64,000 bases of DNA from Strongylocentrotus purpuratus (lineage: Eukaryota; Echinodermata; Echinoidea; Camarodonta; Strongylocentrotidae), in contig NW_022145599.1 in assembly GCF_000002235.5 (NCBI RefSeq), positions 23,768,879 to 23,832,878 on the forward strand, in the 5' to 3' direction. The position numbers and the translations under genes were made by a program. The notes under the pieces are model-generated. The model saw nothing but the letters and a program-made list of their open reading frames with translations. It had not been told where the DNA came from and made no database searches. Positions 1 through 11,051 of this stretch are shown here, one piece after another (the first letter of the stretch is position 1; the number at the start of each line of letters is the position of its first letter).

Positions 1-807
1 ACATAGTGTTCTCTCAGAAATCGAGGCTAGATCAGTTCTGAAAGCCTTCTACCCCCTCCATAAAAAAGGTCATATTAAACAAACAATCACACAAAAGACA
101 AATTTAAAACAAAACAAAACATAAACGAACAGGCAAACGAATATAACCGCATGCCGTAGCTGAAGGAAATATCTACAGCATGGTATACATTTTCAGAACA
201 AAATTCTTCTCTCCGATTACACTTTATTTTCCACTTTATGACAGAAAATGTAAAACATTCAGACTCATAAAAATAGCTTTATACAAAAAGAAAGAAAAAG
301 AAAAACGAGAAATGCAGTACACAAATCTAAATACATTGCAGTTAATTCCAATTCAGAGTTGATTGAGTTTTACTCCGGAAAAGACGCAGACAAAAATGAG
401 TCAGAACACGATAATATGATATATAGAATAATAAAATAAAATATTTTATTGAAGAACGTGTGCTACAAAAAGATTGCCTTCTGTGATTACAATGTGTATA
501 ATTTCAATCTCACTTCCACAAATTGCCAAGTTATAAAGTTTTCTAAAGAAACGTTATTTATAATTATAGATCAAGAAAACATATGCATACAAGAATCGCA
601 TAACTATTCTATGGCAATGGAATTAAAAAATATAAAACGTTGGTATTTCCTGTTTCGTTTGTGTAAAATTTACTGCTGTACACTTTTAGACATTCATCAG
701 ATTCTGTCTATAGATACGATAAGATACTAAATATATATGATATTTAAACAATTTTGATAAGGTTAATAATTAATCTAATAAATAAACTTGTAAGAATTTC
801 TTCTCTT
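1..807. other. AT-rich sequence without recognised features
   Basis: I see no coding exon, RNA gene or repeat with clear borders. The 93-codon frame at 449-730 is AT-driven and has no protein-like pattern. Confidence 0.5.
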
Positions 808-867
808 GCATGTATCAAGGCATTTGCGTAGTTCAGGGAGGGGCACGAGGGGCACTTTTACCCGCAG

Positions 868-997
868 AAAAGGAGAGAGAGAGAGAGAGAGAGCGAAAGA
901 GGGAAGAGAGAGAGAGAGAGAAAAAAAGAGAAAGAGAAAATATGTGTGTATGGTTGTGCACGTGGGTGTGCGTGTGCGTGTGTGTGTGTGTGGTTGT

Positions 998-1032
<35 letters not shown>

Positions 1033-1043
1033 GATTGCGAGTG

Positions 1044-1096
<53 letters not shown>

Positions 1097-1099
1097 AGG
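868..1099. repeat. GA and GT microsatellite cluster
   Basis: Several (GA)n blocks flank a (GT)n block at about 969-993, with a short (TA)n near 1044-1058. The strand-symmetric open frames of about 100 codons here are low-complexity artefacts (RERERE/SLSLSL). A poly-C run follows at about 1193-1205. Confidence 0.95.
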
Positions 1100-1982
1100 G
1101 GGAAAGGACCCTGAAAAAGATACACCCCTTCCATACCCAACCCATAATCAGTGACATTGTCGAGTATTATACCATCCACCTAGTAAGACAAGCCCCCCCC
1201 CCCCCACCCACGTGTTTCTAGACTATGGCTACGCCCCTGTGGATGAGGTATGCAGCCTTCCTTTTTTTTGGCACACCAATGAAACACATCACCAGTGTGC
1301 AAGCATAAACCTATTACGAAAATGGAGAGAGCGACCATAATTATAAACTATCATGCGGCTCGGTCGCAAACGGGTCCAAACTGGAAATGTGTAGCTCGAA
1401 CCGGAGAAGAGCATTATTGGATTTGGCGGGCTCTCGTAAAAGTGTGAACGTGTGAAAAACAGATGCGTGATAATATTGTAATTGATAGGTACCTTATTCA
1501 TACTGGCGCAGATTTAATTTCATATCAAAGGTAATTATCAAGTAATGGCTTGAGCCGTCTCCATCGTTGATATTTCAGAAATTATATATTTAGTTACTTA
1601 GTTATTTATTCATTTTTCTATTCATTTATGTATTTATATATACACACACACACACTCACACACATACACCCTATCATAAACGTACATTAATTTGTTGATT
1701 TATTTATTCATTTATTCATTTCTATATATATTTATTAATTCATATATTTATGCCATCATTTGTCGTTTTTCAGCTTTCATTGGGCAACGGTTATATTTAG
1801 AAAAGACAAAACAAATAGAACGATAAAAACACATATATTTGGGTTTACCCTTTGTTATCTCTTGTATCTCTAGATTTAGCTGGCAACATATTTATTTGCG
1901 GTGACCGTTCTTCATCATAATTCTTCATCTAGTAGCACAGAGCTAGGTGATATGATATTCAAAATCCTAATTACCAGGTTAA

Positions 1983-2462
1983 AGTGGCAGTGCACCCTGA
2001 TATTAAATTGGTCTTCGTTTAAAGGAGAAAAATGGGAGAGACAAATTAGTAAAAGTTTGAGAAATATCCGTTGAAAAAAATAGGGGAGTTATCGATTTTT
2101 TAAGTTGTCAGCAGTGAAACACAAATTGGCAACACTGTGACGTATGTGAGCTCCTCTCCAATTCGCTCTGTACTGAAAATTCAATATACTTTAATTTGTT
2201 AGTTATTGATGACGAAATAGATTTGTTTCATACAGGGGTGTATAAAGGCATAATTGCAATATTTATAGTTTGGGTGAATGTATGATTTAGGGCAAATGGG
2301 AGGGGACCTTTGAAGATACGTCGCAGAGTTGCAAATTTGTGTTTAATTTCTGATTTATAATCGGTTTTCGCTCAAACTTTAACTAACCAGATTCTCTCAT
2401 TTCTCTGCTTATACAATTGTATTAAACACAACTTAAAACTAATACCAGGGTGAACTTCCCCT
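1983..2462. mobile_element. TTAA-flanked MITE (family B), 480 bp
   Basis: The left end AGTGGCAGTGCACCCTGATA and the right end (reverse complement AGGGGAAGTTCACCCTGGTA) form an imperfect terminal inverted repeat. TTAA lies immediately outside both ends (1979-1982 and 2463-2466). There is no coding capacity. A shorter relative lies at 54439-54677. TTAA duplication is characteristic of piggyBac-type transposases, but the AG-starting ends are not the canonical piggyBac CC ends. Confidence 0.75.
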
Positions 2463-2466
2463 TTAA

Positions 2467-3032
2467 GAATCTTTAATTAAGATATACACAGCACAAGTAC
2501 TGCTTGACCTACATTTTTGCACTCTTTGTTGTGGCTCAGAAATGCTCCCATGATGCAATAGCGATGGACATTTCTTGACTCATAGGCTGAATTGTTCTCT
2601 TAATTTTGGAGGGCATAATTACGTAATAAGAATTATGATTAACATGATCAAAAAGACTGTATGACAAATCAACCAGAGGCAATTGCATTAGGCTTGTGCG
2701 TCACGCATTGCAATGAAGTTTGACTTTAAATAATAATATACATAGGATGAACATGATTCATTTGGATATATAAATAGGGTATTGACCCTGCATGACTTCG
2801 TCTTCTTTTTTCGCGCATTTATGCTGTCAAATACCTCATTAAAAAATCGCGATGTTTTGCGCTCCCGTTTTCACTTGTGTGGAATCATCACCGATTGAAA
2901 AGCTCAGTGATGTTTTGGCGTGTTTTGGTTGGTAATGCGCATGTGCGGTATTCCCGATGCAAAATGCCTCTTCGATCAGCACGATCTTTATCTTCCAAAA
3001 TTTCAGACTACGTATCATGACGCGAACGCAAG
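2467..3032. other. Non-coding sequence, nothing recognised
   Basis: AT-rich DNA between two inverted-repeat elements. Short overlapping frames at 2839-3168 on both strands run into the foldback element and are not protein-like. Confidence 0.4.
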
Positions 3033-3177
3033 GGCCCGAATTCACAAAGGAGATTTGGCGACAAACCTAGGTTTATGTGCGTCATATGACAAACCTTGGT
3101 GTGAAACGCGTCGAAACGCGTCATATGACGCACGTAAACCTAGGTTTGTCGACAAACCTCCTTCGTGAATTCGGGCC
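3033..3177. mobile_element. Foldback (long inverted-repeat) element, 145 bp
   Basis: Arms of about 57 bases (3033-3090 and 3121-3177) are nearly perfect reverse complements. Both start GGCCCGAATTCAC and contain GACAAACCTAGGTTTA and GTCATATGAC. The loop is about 30 bases. G+C is above the surroundings. There is no coding potential. It is a small foldback-type MITE of unknown superfamily; the target duplication is unclear. Confidence 0.8.
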
Positions 3178-4500
3178 AAATAGTTTGTGAAGGTGATAAG
3201 TTTTTAGGCTGAAACGTTTATGGGCTTACGTAGATACGTAAATCAAGAATTATGATTTTTTTTTTTAATAGAGCAAAAATATGAATAGACGCTTTTCTGT
3301 AGTCAGACCCTATTTAGTCAGCTTTAACAAAATCAATCTAGGAACTATTCTAATGGGCTATTCAATAACCTATGTCTTGTTTTTTTTTTACAGATTTTTA
3401 CATATATTCGTCGTTAATCTGCCATCAAGTCCAGCGAAAGTACTTAATTACCCAAAACAAATTGCAGCAGAATCAACTTAACTGCATCTTGATTTGGAAT
3501 TTAAAAAATATATGGAAGAATTTTTAATTTGCATTTAATATTTATTCAAAATGGACGTTATTGTTTTTCTTGACCATATCTAGGGATGTTTAGTCTCATA
3601 ACGATAATTATAATGTTGTCGATATTGAAACAACACTTTCGATAACTCTTTAAAAGGTAATACAAAGTTTGGTATGGGGTCATGACTTTGGTTCAAATGA
3701 ACATATTGGAAGCATAGGCGATTTTACAATATTCAATGATCGTTGTCGCGGCTGAAATCGAGTCTAAAGTGATGAAATCTTAGATAATAAATTCTTCATG
3801 TTGTATAGCGCCCTCTCAAGACTGATATTACTTTAGCTTTAATACCATGTTTCTAGACTACAATCGACCGATTTGGTATTTAATTCCCGTTTGGAAATTA
3901 TATATCAGCACTGCATATTCTGAGATTTTCATGGTCGCAGCTACCATGAAATGGCCTTAGGCACTATTTGAAATATTTGAAATTTACCGGGAGCACCGAT
4001 AAATTTTTGGATATTAAATTTCTCGAAAGCAAAAGTGTTTTAGGGGCTAAATTTTCTAGTTTTTATAATACATCCACAGGAGCATCCACATATATCAAAA
4101 TTGTAAAGAAGTACTAGCTATCCAATTCTCAAAATTTCCCAAAACTTTGCATTACCTTTATAGCGAGTTCCAATAACACATCAAGTGGGCCTTCTGAAGG
4201 TGATTTGTAATTATTAGGCTTCATCGGTTAATGCTTTAGACGAAATATCAATTGATATACCGTGAAGAGCAATGATATTTTAGATCACAGTAACTGGTTC
4301 TGCCATACTAATTAGCCATCTTCCAACCATTCTTTATGGCAATAAAATGGTAAATACCCCGGAGACCGGAAAAAATAAAGTCATACGACTACAATCATGA
4401 TCATAAAAACATAATAATGGGGAAGCTAATGGCATGCACATCAGGTAATCAGATTCATTACATTTCCATTTAAAAATGGAAGAGCGGAATAAAAAAATTA
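3178..4500. other. AT-rich non-coding sequence
   Basis: I see no exon, RNA gene or bordered repeat here, apart from a short (GA)n tract beginning near 4508. Confidence 0.4.
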
Positions 4501-4507
4501 AAAAAAG

Positions 4508-4551
4508 AAGAGAGAGAGAGAGATAGAGAGAGAAAGAAAGAGAGAGACAGG
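4508..4551. repeat. GA-rich microsatellite
   Basis: Imperfect (GA)n with AAAG interruptions. It causes a low-complexity open frame on the minus strand. Confidence 0.85.
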
Positions 4552-4627
4552 GGGACGAAACATCCAATCGACAATACATTGAATTACCGTTCATTCTATC
4601 TATCAAACAAAATTCATACAAGCAGTC

Positions 4628-5100
4628 ATCCATTCATTCAATAAATCAAACAATCAATCAATCACATAGTTTAACAGTCTATCCATTCATTTATTCATTC
4701 AATAAATCAAACAATCAATCAATCACATAGTTTAACAGTCTATCCATTCATTTATTCATTCAATAAATCAAACAATCAATCAATCACATAGTTTAACAGT
4801 CTATCCATTCATTTATTCATTCAATAAATCAAACAATCAATCAATCACATAGTTAAACAGTCTATCCATTCATCCATTCATTCAATAAATCAAACAATCA
4901 ACCAATCACATAGTTTAACAGTTTATCCATTCATCCATTCATTCAATAAATCAAACAATCAATCAATTACATAGTTTAACAGTCTATTCAGTCATCCATT
5001 CATTCAATAAATCAAACAATCAATCAATCACATAGTTTAACAGTTTAATCATTCATCCATTCATTCAATAAATCAACCACTCAATCGATTGATAATTTAA
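4628..5100. repeat. 61-bp satellite, subfamily 1 (about 7 units)
   Basis: Units repeat every 61 bases (the word CACATAGTTTAACAG recurs at 4663, 4724, 4785 and on). Each unit contains ATTCATTCAATAAATC, AATCAATCAATCAC and AGTTTAACAGT. Later units diverge and grade into simple ATTC/AATC repeats to about 5330. Confidence 0.92.
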
Positions 5101-5330
5101 ATCAACGAATCAATCAATCAACATTCAATCATACGACAATCAATCATATAGTTAAGTCAGCCGAAGTTCTTTCATTCATAAATTCATTCATTCATCCATT
5201 TGTTCATTCATTCATTCATTCATCATTCACCATTCATTCATTAAACTTTACAAATAATCAATCAATTACAAAGTAAGTCTACCAATTATTTAATCAATCA
5301 ATCAATCAATAAGTCAACCAATCAATCAAT

Positions 5331-5555
5331 TGTCGTAGAGGTTTTGTGGTCCAGTGGATGCGTCACAAGACTGTTGATCAAGATAGAGGTTCGTAGTAAA
5401 ATGTTATTCCTTGAATTCTGTCAGCGCCTTTGGGGCAACGCGGCCACAGCCAGGGTAACAAAATTACCTTGAAGGCGCATTGAGCACCCCCTGAACATCC
5501 TGAATGGATTATGCGCAATAGATATGTAGCTATTATAATTTTAGTAATAATCAAT
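5331..5555 (+). mobile_element. tRNA-derived SINE inserted in the satellite
   Basis: The head has a good Pol III box A, TGGTCCAGTGG (5347-5357), and a weaker box B, AGGTTCGTAGT (5387-5397), at tRNA-like spacing. A G+C-rich body follows with GCGCCTTTGGGGCAACGCGG and a complementary AAGGCGC. The AT-rich tail GCGCAATAGATATGTAGC then ATTATAAT resembles the 3' tail of the LINE copies elsewhere in the window. Satellite flanks both sides. Confidence 0.65.
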
Positions 5556-6226
5556 CAATAATGAAAATCAATCAATCATACAATCAATCGATCACATAGT
5601 TAAGTCAACCTTTCATACATTCATCTAATCAATCAATCACATAGTTAAGTCAACCTTTCATACATTCATCTAATCAATCAATCATACAATCAATCAATCA
5701 CATAGTTAAGTCAACCTTTCATACATTCATCTAATCAATCAATCACATAGTTAAGTCAACCTTTCATACATTCATCTAATCAATCAATCATACAATCAAT
5801 CAATCACATAGTTAAGTCAACCTTTCATACATCCATCTAATCAATCAATCATACAATCAATCACATAGTTAAGTCAACCTTTCATACATTCATCTAATCA
5901 ATCAATCATACAATCAATCAATCACATAGTTAAGTCAACCTTTCATACATCCATCTAATCAATCAATCATACAATCAATCACATAGTTAAGTCAACCTTT
6001 CATACATTCATCTAATCAATCAATCATACAATCAATCACATAGTTAAGTCAACCTTTCATACATTCATCTAATCAATCAATCATACAATCAATCAATCAC
6101 ATAGTTAAGTCAACCTTTCATACATCCATCTAATCAATCAATCATACAATCAATCACATAGTTAAGTCAACCTTTCATACATTCATCTAATCAATCAATC
6201 ATACAATCAATCAATCACATAGTTAA

Positions 6227-6602
6227 AGGGATCCGGTAACTTTGTCTCAGATTCTGAAACAAAATTCTGGATTTACCTCATGATACAGTGATAATTATAA
6301 ACATTTAGGTCAGTCAGGAACCCCATGACTTTTACAAGCCGATCGCCTGTCTGATTATCAAGATATTTATGATTGGAATTACAAATTTTGAAAACCGTTC
6401 GCCTGACGGTTTTAATAACTCTACAGTCTATTTGGGAAAACGAGTATGGTAAAACCGGTCACTCTAAGAATTTTTACTTTTTTGAGGCACTTCTTGATCA
6501 TTTTGAAGCGCAATTTTTAGGGCTTCAATGTTACACCATACCACAGACACTGATAACACGTAGGGCCGTGTATCTCAGATTTAACATTGTTAAACGATCC
6601 CT
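6227..6602 (+). mobile_element. TTAA-flanked MITE family A, copy 1 (376 bp)
   Basis: Ends AGGGATC and GATCCCT are inverted, with TTAA directly outside (6223-6226, 6603-6606). The uninterrupted satellite unit has a single TTAA at exactly this point (CATAGTTAAGTCAACC), so the empty site is visible. A 77-codon frame inside (6373-6606) is shared by copies only because they are near-identical; it has no transposase features. Confidence 0.92.
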
Positions 6603-7074
6603 TTAAGTCAACCTTTCATACATCCATCTAATTAATCAATCATACAATCAATCAATCACATAGTTAAGTCAACCTTTCATACATTCATCTAATCAATTAA
6701 TCAATCATACAATTAATCAATCACATAGTTAAGTCAACCTTTCATACATTCATCTAATCAATCAATCACATAGTTAAGTCAACCTTTCATACATTCATCT
6801 AATCAATCAATCATACAATCAATCAATCACATAGTTAAGTCAACCTTTCATACATTCATCTAATCAATCAATCATACAATCAATCACATAGTTAAGTCAA
6901 CCTTTCATACATTCATCTAATCAATCAATCATACAATCAATCAATCACATAGTTAAGTCAACCTTTCATACATCCATCTAATCAATCAATCATACAATCA
7001 ATCACATAGTTAAGTCAACCTTTCATACATTCATCTAATCAATCAATCATACAATCAATCAATCACATAGTTAA

Positions 7075-7450
7075 AGGGATCCGGTAACTTTGTCTCAGAT
7101 TCTGAAACAAAATTCTGGATTTACCTCATGATACAGTGATAATTATAAACATTTAGGTCAGTCAGGAACCCCATGACTTTTACAAGCCGATCGCCTGTCT
7201 GATTATCAAGATATTTATGATTGGAATTACAAATTTTGAAAACCGTTCGCCTGACGGTTTTAATAACTCTACAGTCTCTTGGGGAAAACGAGTATGGTAA
7301 AACCGGTCACTCTAAGAATTTTTACTTTTTTGAGGCACTTCTTGATCATTTTGAAGCGCAATTTTTAGGGCTTCAATATTACACCATACCACAGACACTG
7401 ATAACACGTAGGGCCGTGTATCTCAGATTTAACATTGTTAAACGATCCCT
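7075..7450 (+). mobile_element. TTAA-flanked MITE family A, copy 2 (376 bp)
   Basis: Differs from copy 1 at only a few bases and sits at the same point of the satellite unit, 848 bases further on. The satellite sequence on the right of both copies shares rare variants, so this copy arose by duplication of a satellite block rather than by a second insertion. Confidence 0.92.
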
Positions 7451-7826
7451 TTAAGTCAACCCTTCATACATCCATCTAATCAATCAATCATACAATCAAT
7501 CAATCACATAGTTAAGTCAACCTTTCATACATTCATCTAATCAATTAATCAATCATACAATTAATCAATCACATAGTTAAGTCAACCTTTCATACATTCA
7601 TCTAATCAATCAATCATACAATCAATTGATCACATAGTTAAGTCAACCTTTCATACATCTAATCAATCAATCATACAATCAATCAATCACATAGTTAAGT
7701 CGACCTTTCATACATTCATCTAATTAATCAATCAACCGACCAATCAATCTTTCACTTAACCAATAAATAGATAACAACACACTGGCAACTAGCTTTTTCA
7801 ACTCATACTGAAATGAAATTAAGACC

Positions 7827-7832
7827 TTTATT
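7827..7832 (-). terminator. Candidate distal polyadenylation signal AATAAA
   Basis: On the minus strand AATAAA is preceded about 20 bases upstream by TGTA (a typical CFIm site) and followed by a T-rich, G/T-containing stretch. This arrangement is usual for a functional poly(A) site, with cleavage expected near 7810. It lies just before the satellite begins. Confidence 0.4.
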
Positions 7833-8436
7833 CAATAATTCAAACTGTACAAGAACATAAATTTGGAACGACATGAACAAGTTTCGTTAACACGTTCATT
7901 ATTATCCTGAAAAATTCAATTATTATAACGAATCCGACAAACAGCTATATCATTTTTGAAAAATCAGAAGATTGTTTTTTTTTATAATATGCTTTTTTGT
8001 TTGTTTTTATAAATTAAAGCTACAAAGTTCCAATCCACGCGATCTATCTCCATCAATGACTTTCTTAGGTGTGACAGCAGTGTCTTCCAGTTACAAAACA
8101 TTCCTTAAACAAGGCAGACCATCTTTCTCCATATTTACAATATTTAAAAAATATATCTCTTTTCCAAATTCCTCCATATTTATGTACATCATTGCTTTAC
8201 CTTGAACATGTCGAATTTTACAACTCCAAAACAATCTCGGAAGCCTTATCTTATAAATCAAGAAGCTCATAAGTGCAAAATAGTCAAATGTAAAGCTTCA
8301 AATTTTCATTCGAGTTCTTTCAACTTAGGTGATCCACTTTTGACACCACTTCCATAGTGTGTCTTTCATCCATTTTGGCAAGTCTGCATCTAATATCTGC
8401 CGCACTCTTTCATTTTCATTGGTTGAAGAAAGGCAC

Positions 8437-8442
8437 TTTATT
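8437..8442 (-). terminator. Candidate proximal polyadenylation signal AATAAA
   Basis: A second canonical hexamer on the minus strand, about 1.9 kb after the stop codon. The downstream context is less convincing than for the distal signal. Use of both would give alternative 3' UTR lengths. Confidence 0.3.
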
Positions 8443-10328
8443 ACTACTATATTTTCCAAAAAACTATGACAACCAACTTTAACCTTAAACAGCATTATGA
8501 AGGTAAATAGTGTATACCGAAAGAAGACAAAGAAAATACAGGGAAATAAAGTGAAGTGAAGAATGCAAGAAAGAAAGGAAGAGAGAGAAGAGCGGAAATG
8601 GAGAGGAATATGAAGAAGAAAATAAAAGAAGAAGAAGAACTTAGGATAAGGTGAAAGTAGGCAAGAAACTTTTTAAACAAATCAAATGATAACATACAAT
8701 GAATCTAATTATTTTCAAAAACAAGTTCATTTTACCTTCAAATTGGTAAGTACTGACACGGTCAAATATAAGACATATCTTTACAAATTTGCTTTTTAAC
8801 TTTGTCTGATTAAAATGAATCAAAATTCTCTCATATACACCAGAAAAAGAATACAGATACTTATATCAAGGTAAAACAATTTTAAAAACCCCGTCAAACT
8901 ATGGAATGCTCTGTCATGACACAAATTCACAGCTATCCACAAAGGGCAGAAAATATTGTTAACAAGACATTAACAAATATATGTATGTATTCACATTTCA
9001 TTTAACGTTAATTTCTTCATATTTGTTCAGCTTTTCGTTTGGACAGACAGTCGCACTAAAAGCCGTCGAAAAGTTATATAATAAAATCACATTTAGAACA
9101 CTAGGCTCTCAAACAAGCTCCCAAATGAAAGTTGTCCCGTTTACCATTAAATCTATGGCAGAGTAAATTTGCACATGTTGTATACCAATGTATACAAAAA
9201 TCCCAGAAGGTACAAAACTACCTGGAATTGAAAGATTCCACATCAAATATTTCACATACGATTCAAGAGCTGCTCCACGAATATGGATATTGATACAAAT
9301 GAATATAACATTCAAATTATTACGATAGGATTACGTAAAGATAACCAAAAAATAAAAAAAAATCACCACTATGATTTAATGTATCGTGACTATATCAACT
9401 ACAATGAGTAGGGTATCACTTGAGAGCATGAAGCATTAAGCACATCCCATGGCCACGCAGTCAATTTCAAAATGAGTACACACTCTGGTATGAATAGAGT
9501 ACTATAGCTGTGTTATATCCGTCCCCTTGTGCATGCAAAAGACAACCGTATATGCTCTCTCATAAACTTGACATGTTGAATGGGTATTCTGTGTTCATTC
9601 AGATTTTAACCCATGTAATAACGTGGTTCAGAATAAACTGGAAACACACATAGCAAAACAAATTTCGTACCATTCTGAAAATGTATAAAAACAGTATACT
9701 GAATATATATTTTATGGACGAATAAAGTAACAATCAAAGGTTTTAAAACTTGTCATATACTTGAAAACAGATACAAGACAAATGTATCAAATGTTTTTCT
9801 TCAGGTATTTCATATTCTTTATACAAAGTATTTCCTTACAAGAGCGTGGTGAAACATGCTGTGCTACAGAGTTCACTGCTTGGCATGGTACAGTCATCTT
9901 CCCGTTGAAAACAAGAGTTGTTTCCGCTTTCGGTGTAGAATAACAGACTGTATTTCGACGTGTTGGCATTCACGCTGTGTTGACCAGCAAAGGGAACCCT
10001 GGTCCATTGGCATCGCGAGGTCAGTCCTGTTATCCTAACTTCTGCATCCTCTAGCAACCACGAGCCACGAATGTCCTTGATTTGTACAAGGTCTGTCTGC
10101 CAAGGGTACTCAGTGGCTCAGCGTCTTTGAAACTACTGGAACGAGCTACCAGAGATTGCCCAGTGATGTTGTCCACGCTGGTAGGAACAGCGAGTCTCTG
10201 ACAAAAATCCCTTGAGACCTCTCATGAAAGTACCTCGGCAAAAGGTTTCATCATCTTTTGACCTTGAACAGTCGCATATTTGAAATATTGATTAGTCTTG
10301 CATACTCACAATGCCGATTAACCTATAA

Positions 10329-11051
10329 CTACGAGCTGCACCAACCGTTGCTACTTTGGCCAGATACCGAAGAAGGCGATTCGCATTCCCGGAAGAATCC
10401 CGCTGGTGTGTTTCCTTCCCGAATGGCCACCGTCACGTTCCCGACTGTCACGTCCGTAACCGTCACGTGGAGGTTCTCCTCGATAGAGTTGCGGTATTTG
10501 CGCAGGAGCGCGAACTTGCCCTGCTTCAGGCTACCTACTGACGACGTCGGGGAAACGGCGACAGGGCTGCCATCTTCCCTTGGTGACGTCATCGATCGGT
10601 ACGGATCAGTGGTCGGTGTGTTTGGTAGTGAGGCTGACGTAGGTGTCGCTGCACAAGGTGATGGAAGGCTGCCTGCGATCGGGGAGTTGGCATCGCGGCA
10701 GTTGCCGAAATACTGTTGACGCTGCACTTGCAGAAGATGGCTACTTTCATTCTGGTGATCACGTAAAAACAAAGTCTTTGGCTTCTTGAGGATCTTCAGA
10801 TCATGCTCACGGTTAGACACTATGGGGTAGTTCCCGTTGGCGTCTTTGAAGTGTTCTTTCTTGTCAACAGCTGCAAGGTGGTTGGTTATAATTTTCTCTG
10901 GCTCCTGTGTCTTCTTGAAATCGTTCTGCTCGTCATCAGTGGTCTTTGGTTTGGTCGATTCGTGTTCTTTGTTTCGGGTGAGTCCTGTGAGTAGGCAGTA
11001 TTGTCGTTCCTTTGAGTACAGGTCGTTAGTTTTTCGCCATGTTTTCAGTTC
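10329..11051 (-). CDS. CBX: CBX exon 5: linker and C-terminal Pc box
   Basis: The terminal exon of 723 bases starts after ccccttacag and ends at a TAG stop, encoding residues 77-316. The first part is charged and Lys-rich (about 77-180). A Ser/Thr-Pro-rich stretch follows, with many SP/TP pairs that could be kinase sites. Near the end is the Pc box (about 272-298), which matches the VTVTDITANSITVTFRE..GFFRD box by which CBX proteins bind RING1. A Ser-rich 18-residue tail ends WCSS. The exon is clearly richer in G+C than its surroundings. The frame runs 13 codons further upstream into the intron, but the acceptor decides the true start. Confidence 0.95.
   Translation of the reverse strand, partial: ELKTWRKTNDLYSKERQYCLLTGLTRNKEHESTKPKTTDDEQNDFKKTQEPEKIITNHLAAVDKKEHFKDANGNYPIVSNREHDLKILKKPKTLFLRDHQNESSHLLQVQRQQYFGNCRDANSPIAGSLPSPCAATPTSASLPNTPTTDPYRSMTSPREDGSPVAVSPTSSVGSLKQGKFALLRKYRNSIEENLHVTVTDVTVGNVTVAIREGNTPAGFFRECESPSSVSGQSSNGWCSS

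Larger units (their letters stand above)
5556..7735. repeat. 61-bp satellite, subfamily 2, interrupted by two MITE copies
   Basis: The unit contains TCACATAGTTAAGTCAACC, TTTCATACATTCATC and TAATCAATCAATCATAC. Full units are 61 bases, with shorter variants missing one AATC or the ATACAATC block. Roughly 25 units remain once the MITEs are removed. The shared 61-base period and the AATCAATCAATCACATAGTT core show common descent with subfamily 1. Confidence 0.92.
7806..10328 (-). other. Predicted 3' UTR of the CBX gene
   Basis: No other gene signal lies between the stop codon and the satellite edge. The first 350 bases below the stop remain G+C-richer, then the sequence becomes AT-rich. Two AATAAA signals occur on the minus strand, at 8442-8437 and 7832-7827. 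The open frames here on either strand are short and not protein-like. The extent is inferred only from signals; a shorter UTR ending near 8.42 kb is also possible. Confidence 0.45.

Noticed and set aside
806-1179. Overlapping open frames of 60-114 codons on both strands
   Set aside because: They are translations of (GA)n and (GT)n microsatellites with RERERE or SLSLSL composition.
5341-5400. A true tRNA gene
   Set aside because: Box A is good, but box B is degenerate and the sequence does not close an acceptor stem; a SINE head explains it better.
6373-7454. Two 77-codon frames of nearly identical sequence (a third is shortened at 63149)
   Set aside because: They lie inside copies of a non-autonomous MITE. 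Identity reflects recent copying, and the third copy does not keep the frame.
10258-10719. 153-codon plus-strand frame
   Set aside because: It is antisense to the last CBX exon, and its openness is a shadow of that exon's composition.
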